From Marchantia polymorpha subsp. ruderalis (taxonomy: Eukaryota; Streptophyta; Marchantiopsida; Marchantiales; Marchantiaceae): a stretch of 64,000 nucleotides of DNA. The DNA lies in contig AP031357.1 of the NCBI GenBank assembly GCA_037833965.1, positions 15,148,001 to 15,212,000 on the forward strand, given 5' to 3'. The translations under genes were made by a program, and so were the position numbers. The first letter of the stretch is position 1; each line of letters starts with the position of its first letter. The notes beneath the pieces are model-generated. The model was given only the letters and a program-made list of their open reading frames with translations, searched no databases and was not told the DNA's origin. This document shows, one piece after another, positions 20,941 through 34,000 of the stretch.

Positions 20941-23900
20941 TCCACTGCCATGTGAAACTCTCGCCATTTCCTTCGGATTCAAGCAACACATGTGAGCTTA
21001 TTACTAGTCGACTTGCAAGGGGTGACGTTATCGATGGGAGTTTTGTCTTGGCTCAAGGGCACCCCATAGCCTCGCAAACCTAATGTTAATACAAAGGTCG
21101 ATATCTATAATGGCTTTATTTTGTTTTTTCCCTTAAGAATTTACCTAAATAATAATACTATTTAGGCAAAAATTTTACCCAAAAAATTATTATTACTATT
21201 ATTTACTCAATTTAATAAAAAAACTCCCTGATTATGGCGTTTTGTTACGGTCACTGACTTGCGCTCTTTATTGTCACCACATGGTAAATAGGCACATCGA
21301 TGGGACCACATCGTCGATGAAGCTGCTGAGTCTAGTTTCAACTCGATAGTATGGGGCTAACCCAAATGCCACACCGAAAATATCTCACCAGCGAGATCAA
21401 AGGTTTCGATATTAATAATTTCCTCACCAAATGTAATTGAGTGTTTATGGATGTCATCAACCTATACTTTTCATATAATAGTTTATACAACTTCTATAAA
21501 AGTAAATATTATAAATGTTTGAAGTTAGCAAAAATATACACCCTGCAATTATATCATGGTTTAGTTCTTCTTTGCACTAGCCATGTTGAACAAATCCTGT
21601 ACATAGCGTTGAATATACCATTACATCAACATGTGACTTCTGAAGATGGAGATGTTTACATCCAGCCAAGAAACAATCTCATCAATTAGGAGAAGAGAGA
21701 TAATTGTCAAAAGTCCTCATCTACGATAAGTCAAGATCCACAAGTTTACACTCATATTCAAGAAAGAGAGCAGACAAGCTGTAGTAGTGCACAAATTTGT
21801 TGGATAAACTGATAGATAGAATCAATTTTATAAAAGTTAGAAAGCGTAAAACTTACATAGATTGTTGTATATTGAATGTCTTTTTCCAATTGGTATTGAA
21901 AAAAATAGAGTAAGTGATATCTTGTCATGACTTTGGAGACAAAAACTATTTTTTATGTCTCTAATTTTAACTAGAAAATTAAATTATTTTGATGTACTTC
22001 CCAACATATCTTAAAAATAACTCAAAGATGTATCTATACAAAAATAAAGATATCAAGAGTGACAACAATGATGTTCAACTTTATGAGAATGATTGAAATA
22101 TTATTTTAACAATTATAACTTTCATATAAACGAGAAAATATTTTTCTTCATGTAATCAATATACATGATGTGTGAATTGATGATGATATATACGTTAGAC
22201 TAAAACCAGACTTTAAAGATTGAAAGTCTTGAAAAAAAACTCTTCTATGGTTTATACATTCACACCTAGCAAATGGAATGTGATAGTCAAGTCATGATTC
22301 CTATATTTTTATCATGTAAATCACATTCACCTCATGTTCATAATTTGAGTTCATATGAACACAGAACATTGCATAATCAAAATAATAGAGTATATTTTCC
22401 GTAATAAAGCAAAAAAACTTATTATGCATTCGCTTAAGATCTTATTAACCACTTTGATTATCTTACAGATTCTAATTGTAAAAAACTTGATCACAATGGA
22501 CATTCTTATCATGTACATAAATATCAAATAATTTTACTTATAAATAATGATAATGTAAACTTATCAATAATTATCCACATAATCAATATCATAATAATTG
22601 CAAGGTTCGCACTTCAAATAGATTGGAGATATATACTTAAGCAACATCTTGTAAAGATTTTCCTGCCCAATGCTTTCATCCATGATTCAATATTTTCGCG
22701 TATGAATTGTAAAAAAACCGTTAGGATATAGGCAAATTATAGCTTCTAGTTGACAAAGAAAAGCTCATATTGTGTATTGGAGAAATGATCTCTAGATGGT
22801 TGAATATGACATAAAGTTCAATAGCAAAAGGTTTTACTATCTTGAATAAAGTCTTATATCCGCCATAGCAACATATCAAGAATATTAATGAAGAATAATA
22901 TTGGTTGGTTGGCTTTGATATGCATCATTAAGAACACAACAGTAACAATTGCAGTAAATTTTAAAAGTGTATTAAAAATTATGAGCAATTTGATTCTTAG
23001 AAACATCTTGTATAAGATTAAATGAGAATGAACGAAAAGAAATCAATATTCCCATGTGTGTGACAACCTCAGATTACATTGATGTCTAAAATAACACTTG
23101 CTATGCCTAAGTACCTGAATACCAAATTCTATACATTTGATTTTTCTCTAATATGAATATCTCAGGATTCATATAGTAGGTATTAGATACCCTACATGTT
23201 TCTTGTCTTTTGTGTGATCCAAAGACAAAAACGTTTATAATCATGTTGCTCTAAACTAGAATAATTGTTTTACACTACAAATTACAACACTTTCACATAC
23301 TCGTGTGAAATGCATGAATGAAGTATACAACATCATCTTCAAAGGCTAATTTTGGGTAATATACAGGCAGGTCGTTATCTTTTGTTCCAACTATCCTAGT
23401 CAAGAATTCATTTCAACTCATGACTTTCCTCATGCTCTAACACTTTAGTAGAATTGGATCTTCTAGCATCACACTCTTTATGTTGAACGCCGTATAACAT
23501 TACAAAGAACTTCATAAAAACTATTATTGATTACATTTCCGCACAGAGTACATAAATTCTTTTATTAAGAAAAATCAAAAGAAAATTTTACGTAATAATT
23601 GTGAAATGTTTTTGTAATCTCCAGTCTGTCCCAATATATACTACTGTTTGTACTTTCAAGTGGACATCCACTTGGCCGAAGAATGACGCATCTCTGCTTA
23701 GCTTTGTTTCCTTTGCTGCTCTCGAGGATACCGGACTCACGAGAATTTCATCACAAGCTTACCACGATACGGGCGTGTAAGCACCCAGGTCTTAATGGGC
23801 TGGTTAGGGAGTACTCGTAGTTAAGGTCTTCATAGATAAGGAGCTTGTGTATCGATCTCGAAATCTTCAAACATGACTTTCACATCAGATCCATTCAAAC

Positions 23901-25019
23901 CACATCAACTTGAAGGTGCCGTTTAACCTTGAATGTAACGAGGCTCGTGGTCTCGTGTTAATAAAAGTTGTAGTACAACATCTCGACAGAAGATGGAGGA
24001 TAACTACAACCTCGTGCTACATACAGTCTCTCTTAATAGTGAGAATTCCAGAACCTTGTTGGAAACTCGCGGCTGCTTTTATATGTACTTGACTCTGTGG
24101 ATTTCGGAGTGTCAGGATTTGGCACATCACTTTTCTGTGTGGAACTCGCTTCTGCATTCAATACTGAGGATTTAGAGTCTCAGGATTTGGCACATCGATT
24201 ATTTGTGCGTGGCCCGTTCCGTGTACAAGAAGTCAGGAGTGGAATTTGAGTTTTATCCTGTAACAACTGCATGGATGGAGTATCACAGCGAGGATTCAGC
24301 TAATGTATATCCGTACTCTGGGTACATCAGAGGCCAAACAACTGATCATACATCCGTAAAAACTTGAACAGATTTCCAGGTCACTCCTACTGCGCAAATG
24401 GACAGGCTTTTGTCGGACAAGGTAGATTCAGCTGGGAGCCCAGACAGACGGATCCCTCCAATAGGCGCGGCACTTTACCACAATCTGGGTTTGTTGGAAA
24501 GGTCTGTGGCACACATTTTCATCTCATTACATCGTCCCACTATGAGATATAATTTATGATCTTTGATCACAATTTGATTATATAACATGATCAAAGGCCT
24601 TGATCACTAATCCTGTCACACTGATTGCTGGATATCACCATAAACATCATCAGATCGTCTGAAAACTCAAAAATACCGTATTTGAGACAGGATAGTTTGA
24701 TTCTCATCCACTTAATGGAGAGAGAAGTTTGTGTCACAATAAGCCTAATTAGAGGAACCCCCAGTCCCAGTATATCAATCAGCAGCATGTACAAGGGCAT
24801 CAGACTAGACTTTACAAGTAGGGGTGCCCAAACTAAAAGAAGACTTCACTTGTTCAGTGCATTCTCTAAAATATTGCACACCCTCTTCAAAGGTTTGTTC
24901 TCGGGTATATTGAATGCATATTAAACAAGCGATATCTCTCGCCAGATGACTACTATAACAATCACTGCGGCAACGTTTCAATGTTGCTAACAATCATTGC
25001 TAGCACTGATCTGCCTGAC
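20941..25019. other. Intergenic DNA between SUVR5-like and helicase genes
   Basis: AT-rich to about 23,600, then mixed. The right part should contain the 3' UTR of the minus-strand SUVR5-like gene. No protein, RNA gene or transposon terminus is recognisable. Confidence 0.55.
24105..24240. repeat. Diverged 68-bp tandem duplication
   Basis: Two copies of a unit containing TCAGGATTTGGCACATC start at about 24,112 and 24,180. The downstream halves have diverged, so this is an old duplication in the 3' flank of the SUVR5-like gene. Confidence 0.75.
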
Positions 25020-28000
25020 TCAATACAATCTCCCTCGGCAATTTTTAGCACCACAGTGGCAAGGGCAACCCTTGCCAGGGAGTAATCTATACCTATAATC
25101 ATAGGCTAGTTCTTCCCCAATTTCAATCTGCAAAATACGAAGACACATTAATCTTTATCGAGACTGGTAATGCCTATCACAAAGAACGGAAGGAAGATGA
25201 GTGCAAAGTTGAAAATCCCTCGTAAATGAGTTACAGATGACTAACTACAGCATGAGGATCACCATTGTCCGCACTCAAAGCCATACTATTACTCCTTCAT
25301 CCTAAAGATTTGTGATTGATGAGTAATTTTGGGTAGACTCACATCTCGGCTTGCAAAAAGCCCAATGTGGGCTAGCTGAGCATCCATGCTCTCCACAAGA
25401 ACTTGATAATTCACCAGATTTGGTGCACAACTGCTCACGAAAATACAAGGTACAAACCGGAATTAGACTATTCCCTTTCCTCTTCGTAGTTAACTACTGT
25501 AAAACATTTACATGTGCTAACCAAACAAACCAATCACTTTCTCATCAAGACCGTATGTCTATTTAGATACAATTCGCTTCAGTTGCACGAAGACTCATGT
25601 GTGTCCTTCTCGTTATGCAGTTGTTATTACAGTTTAACCAGACTTTTGGATAGAACAAGACTTTCATCCAGAAAAATCTCAAGTTTGTGTAAAGTTCAAC
25701 GAACACCATTGAGTGTGCATCGTAAGAACATTCACCAAGTTTGTACCTGTGATTTATAAACCTTGCAACATTTCCCTGACTTGTTGCATCAATAACGAAG
25801 GGCTTGGATCGTCTTCCTGTTCCAGATATATCCAGATGTGCATCAATGTCGTATAAATAACTACAACCCACTTGATCGTACCTGCAAACACAGCAGAGTT
25901 GAGATACTCTCACAACACGTGGAAATATAAAAAAAGACTGTTGCATACTTGAAGATGTGATAACCCTGAAGAGGAAGTTTAAGCGATTTGGTTGTATAAT
26001 TATGTGCCTAATGTCTTGAGATATTTCCGCCAACTTCTTGTAACCCTCCCAATGATCTAGTTGAACAAGTAAAGTATCATAAAGTACAAATTCTTATGCA
26101 TAGCTACTGACGTGTTTTTCGATAACTCTACGAAGAGCACAATTTTTTTAAATGAGAATATAATGCTTATGAAGGTCTTCACTAGACCTGCTAAGCACCC
26201 TCAAGATTATATCAATTCATTCCTAATGACAAAATATATTTCTCTACCAATAAACTGATCAAAGCTATCTTCGATTACTTCAGAGTTCAAGGTATACAAC
26301 TACAGCTCAGTTACACAGATTCCTAGAAACGTGTCCTGAGAAAATAAAGTTTTGAGTCACGACACACATTGTGCAAATTTGTTATCTCCGGCATTACCTT
26401 GCATACTGAAATAGGTTGGTCAAATCTTGGGGAATGGCAATTAAAAACAGTCCAAAGGTCTACTTACTTCGGAAATAGAATAGCGGGTCAGCGAAGGTGC
26501 TTGCAATGCAATCTTTAAAAAAAATGTAACTACTCAAAATGCAACAAGAAATTACTTGATTATTTTTTGAAATTGATTGAATTACTTACCTCTCTCCTCT
26601 CTTGTTTGCCTCTTGGTCATGAAGAACTTCGCCGATATATTCACATACAAAGGTCCCCCTTATGATCTTCTGTGCTGCTCTCACGGCCCAACCCTACATA
26701 TAATCGAGAATGACTCAAAATCACCATTTCCTAGTGCTCATATTCTTGCGACATAGCGTAAGTCATCATGTCGCAAGAATACGACGACTTACGCCATGTC
26801 GGTCGTCATTATTGTCATATAAGTCATCACAAATTACGTTAATTCGAAATCAATTAGTATTAGTCAAATACGTAAGACATGTAACCTGTACTAAATGCTT
26901 GTCATAGCCTGAAAACCATAGACCCAACAACCTGTTGAGGAGTGCTCATGAAAGTCAAACTAGATTACTTAAGAAATAAAATATATGGAGCTTATTATAG
27001 CAGCGTACACAACCTTCACATACTACCAGTGGAGTCAGATACTGTAAAAGTCGCTACAAGATCGTGAAAAAAGTTCATTAAATCTGCTGATATGATACAT
27101 AAGCAGGTTAATATTCTTCCAAATCAAGACTATAGATTATCAAAAAATCCAATTCTTATTGTATGATTGCATATTTTGATACCTTATAGTGAGTTTTAAA
27201 CACTTCCAACTTTACGGTGACACCCTTTTGTAAAACTCGGTTGTGACAAGTCTGTTGGCATGGACAGCTAGAGTTACATTCGTACACCAGATAGCCTTCC
27301 TGCACATACGTAGCGACAAAGAACGATTATTCCAGAACTCTGAGAAATACTTCACCTCTAGGACTAGTGGACCAATGCTGTATTGAAGACACAAAATATG
27401 TCAAATATCTATGTACAGGTTGCGAATGAAGTTACAGTAGTCTCCCGCCTAAGTTTGATTTGCATGCAATGTCGAAGAAACCTAACGGGAAACGCCTAAA
27501 TGAGTCCCAACGATGCGAAATAATAGCGAAGCTGAGCAACACGGATGCTCCTAGTAAAAGGGCTCTAGCGCGCTAGTACGATGTTCGTGAAGAGGATATC
27601 AGAAATGTGTGGGACAAGCGGGAGCATATTACGATCTGCTTTAATATCTGATGAAGCTAAAGAAAAGACTTTTCAATCCTCTATTTAAAGCGACCTCTTT
27701 TATCCATTTTTAGCGTATGCATATCTGGAACATCATTTCGACAGTGTAAAGTGAACATCGTTACGGTGAAGATCTTCACCGTAACGATGTTACTCTTGAA
27801 CATCGTTTCCAGAGTGCACTCTTCAAAACTTACGCAAAATGCCTATCTATAACATGTTGAACGAAATAGATCTGAACCCTATTTTTTGGAAAATAATGCG
27901 TACTTAAACGGGTGCTTACTGAAGCGGGAGGCTACTGTACTCTATAGCAAAAGGTCCGATATGGGACGATTGCAACCTGTCAGAAGACCATGAACTTTCC

Positions 28001-31000
28001 TAGTAGGAGTAACACGAATTTACGTTGAAACCAAAAGTAGCTGCAATTAGAAGATTCGAACAAAAGATGATCATACGTTCAACCAAACGTTCTGGTCATG
28101 TTTCAATTCAAACGGCTACCCAACCTAACAGTTCCTATTACGCGGGATAGGGCCAAATAAACCGGCGACCCAAAGGGTTCGGGTCGAATCTCCGGGTCTC
28201 AAGCTAGTCCGTCATACCCAAACAAAAATTCATACCTCAAGAATGATACAACCTTGATCGTCATAAGGAAATCGTCCACGCATTGGTTTGGCATATATAT
28301 CACATGCTTCTGCATTATCGCAGTCAAAGAGATTCACGTGCTCACATGCATCTGGTGTGCACTGCGCTTTGCCACAGTTGCAACCAATTTTGTAATTCTG
28401 CGTACAAACACAAACATCCATCAAGCCGAGGGTCAACGTTTTCAAACATGGTATGCGATCCTGGTCTTTGCTCATACCTACAGGTATCGAAAGTGCACTC
28501 AAGGGCACCTCATGTGTAAAAGTAAGAGATTCCGCTGACCACGGTACTATTGTTCTACCTTGTTAAAGGCTCCAACTCACGCAAATGATTGATACTAGAG
28601 ATCTTACATTTGCAAAGATATAGCAGATAGCACAAAAGGGGACACTACTGTGTAAATATGTTCACTGCGCAGATACTTCAACACAAGTCAAGCTCATTCT
28701 TTCGATAACTGTCTCAACTTCCTATGAAGTCGCCTGAATGATATTGTAGATAAGCTAATCATTCCATTCGTTTTAGGTGAATTGAAAGTATAGGTTATTA
28801 ATTTCAAATTGTAATGCGAAATATAATGTCCTTTTTTTCAAGCTCAATTTCTTTTTAGTCATGACATGAAGATTATAAAATAGGCGATAAACCAAGATCA
28901 GGCCTCTATTCTTATCTCAATTTTGAGATTGTGGGTAAATTGGTACTAGGACCATTCCAATTCATCAACTATCGACTGAAGTAGAGATGTAATACGTATT
29001 ATTGACAGACACCAGGATAAAGGTACATAATTCCAGCTAAACATGATACATAAGTACTTTGTCATAATTCGTTATAAGTGGTTCATGAAGGATGCACGTA
29101 CCTCGGGGACTAAACCCAAAGAAGGGTCTAATCTTCGCTTGGTGATGTACGTGAAAGTACTGGGTTGATATACATTCTTCCCACTGCTTTCCTTGTTGGT
29201 AAAGCCTCTAATCTGAACGAGCACATCATGATCAATGACGCAGACAATTGGGACTGGCTCCTGGCCGCCACTCAAATCCTCGCAGGTTACAATGAACTTT
29301 GGCCTTTTCTTGGAGTTATCGGAAAATGTCAATCTTTCTTGGGAACTAGTGGACGATATCAAAGGTAATTTGGATCTTTCGGTTTTGATGTCTTTCAAAA
29401 CTTCCAGGTCATGATCTTGCTTGATTGATAATTTGCTCAAACTGGGCTTTCCTGAGTCGTTTGAATACAAAGGTCCATCACCTAGGGACTCATGTTTTAC
29501 ACTTGTCTCGCCGTGAAGTTGTGAAAAATCAGTGAAGATTTTATCTGCTTGAAGCTTGAACTTCTCTTGAACAGACTCAAAATTAGTCTCGACACGTTTG
29601 GTTAGGGATAGTGTATTGGGTGTGGTGCGAGTCAAAGAAAAACCAATATCGTTGGGAGATGAGCTGTTGGAGTTAGATACACTATCACGAGGTAAGGTGA
29701 AATCAACTTTCGTCAAGGACGATAAGTCCTTTCCAATTGGATCCAAACTAAATTCGCCCAACTGCTTCTTGTGTCGCTTCCTGAGGGTCGCACCTTGTAG
29801 AACGGCCTGTACATGTAAACGAAGAGAATCCGGTCCCTTCGTGTCTTTTTCAAGAGACTTCTTAGAGCCAGGTGTAAATCTCAGCTTTTTCCTCTTCCTT
29901 CGAGCTGGTCCAAAACTAGGTTCAGAGGCTGCAGATTTGTCCTCAGCTTTTCTTCGTATTGGTAGTTTCATACGACCAGATTCAGATGCCGCTTCCTTCT
30001 TGCTCGACAAGTTTCCTCGAGGCGGAACTGGCTTCTCTACCTTAGTACACAACATATGCGCCGCTTGATGATGACGTCCCAGGTCAGGTAACATTGGGAA
30101 ATTCATCCCACACAGTCGACACACATACTTCCCATTCGAATGAGTTCCAAATTCATTGCTTTCCCCAGGCTTGAAGTCTCCTAAATGGGAGAATTTGACA
30201 CCGTTGCCTTCAAGTTCCAGTGGGTTGTGAAATCTCTCACGGTGTTGATAGAGACCCAAATGTGTATCAAATTCTTCCAGGCAATCTGGGCATTTCAGGG
30301 ACTCTGTACCTTCCTGTTCGGCACCTATTATGGCTCTATTCTGTGCAATCATTTCTTTCAGGGATGGACTGCTGAGCTGATAAGGGTGCCCACCGATGAC
30401 ATGATTCAGCAGATCATCATCCTCGTTGAACCGCAAGTCGCAAGCGAAACACACTGACAGGTCAGGATTATTCATTTCGATTGACTGATGCCTCTTCTTC
30501 CAATGGGTCATGACCGTCTGCTTCCTTGTATACAGGCGATCACAGACTCGACAGGCATGACCTTTGACAAAAAGGCTGATTTCCTTCTTATGAACAAGCT
30601 GCCAGTGCCTCCCAAGGTCAGAAACTGCAGGGAATTCGGCGTCACAAAGACCACAAGTGAGAGGCATGTCGTCGAGTATGCGATCATCAGCTAAAACACC
30701 TGCCAGGATAGATGGCTGCCGATCTAAAACTGGACCATCAAGGACATTCCGGAGAGGTTGAGAGGAGGAAGAAGCAACAAAGACCGGCCCGGAGTTCCCA
30801 TCACTTTTCTTTCCTTCACTTATGTCGACTGGATCAAGGAACATCTGGAGCTTTGTCATCTCTACGGTAACTAACTTGATTAATTCCTCCGCCGTACCAT
30901 CCTTGGCAGCTTCAAGTCGGGTTGAGAGCACGAGCTGATTCCCTGCTTCTACACTCGAGCCCTGCGAGCATACTGATCCAGCGCCTTTCAAAAACCTGTG

Positions 31001-34000
31001 AAATAAATTTCTGGCTCCAGGGACACTGCTAGAACCTTTCGTTTCTGTATTATTTGCCTCATCTTTCTTTCGTTGAAGAATAATCTTTTTCTTGGCCTCC
31101 ATGGCGTTAAGATGCTTTGAGCAATATTCGTGGCCTTCTCTAGCTCTAAAGGAACACTGCTCCTCGTTCCTCGTAGTACGACCTTTGCATTGTGTCCACT
31201 GATTTGCCCTACCATCGGTAAACTTAGGAGAGAGAGCTTCTTGGCTAGGTGTTGCTGACGACTTTGTATCTCCTACTGCCCTATCTGTGAAGAAGCTGGA
31301 CAATGCTTTTCGCTTCCGAGTGGAACCTTCACCACTTCCCCTGCTATGCTCAAAAGACTTCAACTCCAGAGTGCGTACAATTCCACCTTCCTGTGAGCCT
31401 GGTTCAGAGGCAACTTCATGTTGGGCATCTATGTTATCCGCCTGTCCTTGAGTTCCTACGCTTACCGCCGGTTCCGTCCCCTTCTGCCAGTCCATTTTAG
31501 AGGCTCCAGAGGTCTGTCCCTTGCTTTCATCTTTCTCAGTCTGAGTTGCACCTTTCAAGGAGTGTTTGACGCAGAACAAAGAACCATCCTTAGTTCTATG
31601 CGTGCATTGTACACCGCGAGTTGTGATGCCTTGACATCGGTCTTCCTTCACAGAAGAGAAAACTGAATTGCCGCCGCCACCATCTTCCCTTTGAAGTGAA
31701 TCTGCATCGTCTCCATTCCTATCACTAACAGTTGTCCCTAAATGGACGTGAAACCCACAATAACCATTGAAGCCCTCTTTAGCCTGTCGAGCGCATCGTC
31801 TGTTCTCTCTTCTTAGAAAAGCCGAACATAAACCACTCTGCCATGCTATATTCCCTTCGATAGCTACCTTCTTCCCGACGCTTTCTGGATCAATAAGGTA
31901 CATGTGCTTATCACAATACTTCACTCCTTCTTTCTTTGAAAAACGATTACAACGCCGACCCTTATTTTTCAAGTACGCTGAGCATAGTCCACTCTCCAGA
32001 GCAATTAATCCCTCAGCCATACTAGCTGCAGCACTTTTACCAATCCTCTCAAAAACTTTCGATTCATCCCCTTCTGAGCTGTCGGAAAAATAGCCAGCAC
32101 TGGAGCCAGCAACTTGCAAGGACAAATCACCACTAGCTAGTGGCTCTGTATTAGCTTCAGTAATTGTGAGGGCCAATTGTCCATTCAAATTTGCTAAAGT
32201 ATCGCCTGATATCACTTCGTGGCAGCGGTCCGCCTCTAAGACAGGTACACATGGTTGGTTTTGTAACAATCCAGTGGGATGGACAAGAGGTGAACGAAAC
32301 GCTGTTATCGCTCGCCCAACCGTACCCCCTTCCGAGCTACGTGGATTGTGTTTAGAGCGCTTTTGCGGGGTACTTTCTAAGCCTTCGGAAGAATGTGGCC
32401 TCTGCCGCCGTGCCCTTGCTTGCTCCTTAAATCGCTTGGAGCTACCAGCGGAGGAGTTTTTCCCTTGACCAGCATCCTTCTCGCAAGGTCCGGCAGACTT
32501 GGGATCTGTATCAGTATCAGGCTCTTCCTTCTCTTCAAAAGCCTCCCCTTTCCAGTTCGACCACTGAGGGTCAAGCTCTGGCTGGTCAGGCTCGTTCCAA
32601 AGTGGTCCCACATCATCCCACAACACTGCATTGATCAACTCCTGTAGCCATCCCCGACACAACTCGCTCAGAAACTTCACGTTCTTCCAAATCGAGATTC
32701 TCATTTGTTCCCAAGAAGGACGTCATTTTGGTACCACACCGAATCAAGCCTTGTTAAAGACTCAAACATTAGAATGCACACGGTTCAGAAATATCAAAAC
32801 AATTCATTTCTCGCTACGAACTAGTGCTTATACCTTCGTAAGTTTCTGCACCGTTGCGGCACTCTCTGCTCTCACACACTCCTCTTTCCAAAGCCCATGC
32901 CGCTTCATCATCCAAGTTGGTTTGATATATTCACGAACAATGGCCTGCATGATGGCATACGGTCAGACTCAGAGCCCACGACGAGCGACAGTATGACCAG
33001 CCTTGGGCAAGAGAAAACGATCTTATGAAGAAAGTGATGAACAATCGTAGCAAACAATGCTCAACTCTCCCCAATTATAACGGCGCGAGACAGGCGACAT
33101 CGGCGTAACTAGACGTAACTCCACGTGCACGCATTTGTGATCGCAAGAGAGACTTGACCTTATTCAACTTCGTCGAGAAGTATTATAAACCAGTCAAGTC
33201 GTTCTCGATTGATATGTTCGGTCAACATATACATCTATATATACGTAGACAAGCGTGGATGCAAACCCAATAATAATCAACCTAATCGGAGACACTTTCA
33301 TTGGTGACGAGTTGCAAAATGACGGATCATTCCTCTATGTAATTCTTGAACAAATGTAGCTTGCAGACCCCACAAGAAATGAACACCCAAGATGTGGACC
33401 CAGAAGATTCGGCCTTACAAGATGGAGACTGACGAGAAGAGTCCCCAGTTGGGCATAGGTTGTTGCCGCAGCTGCTTCTGTGGCGAAACTCTTCCAGACG
33501 TTGACATTCCGTGAGCTTTCCACGACAGCCTGATCACAACAGCGCAGCACATGCGGTTCAGGGACTATGGCGACACTGCTCGCGCAAGAGACCTAGGCTA
33601 TGGACGCTCCTGGTTGACGTTAAGGACACGTTAGGCGCATCTCGCTTCAGAAAGGCTGCTCCAGGCTACGGCAGCGCAAAGCGTGGACAACCTACAGAAA
33701 GCCTTTGCGTGCTCGAATTTGTGCTCCGGCTCTGCCTACAGTCTATCCGACACTCATGGCTGCAGGTTTTGTCCCAACGATTACAGCTAAGCAATGCAGC
33801 TCGACGTTTGATCACCTTTACGTGGAGCCGATCGCTAATATCAAGCATCTCTCCTCCGAGTTTTAACAGCATTCTCTTACGTGTTATGAACACATCCTTC
33901 ACAGTATCCCGTCCACTTTCATGTGTGCCGCTGAAGAGAGGCACGGGATCCTCAGATATGGAGCACGTGTGTTGGATATCTACCCACGAGTAATTTCTGG

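Larger units (their letters stand above)
27435..27937 (+). mobile_element. pogo-type Tc1/mariner DNA transposon, internally deleted (503 bp)
   Basis: Terminal inverted repeats beginning CAGTAGTCTCCCGC (left) and, on the other strand, CAGTAGCCTCCCGC (right) match at 18 of the first 21 positions. They are flanked by TA on both sides (27,433-27,434 and 27,938-27,939), the target duplication of Tc1/mariner elements. Inside, a plus-strand relic of a pogo/jerky-type transposase start is readable. Most of the transposase is missing, so the copy cannot move by itself. It sits in SUVR5 intron 7 in antisense orientation to the host gene. Confidence 0.87.
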
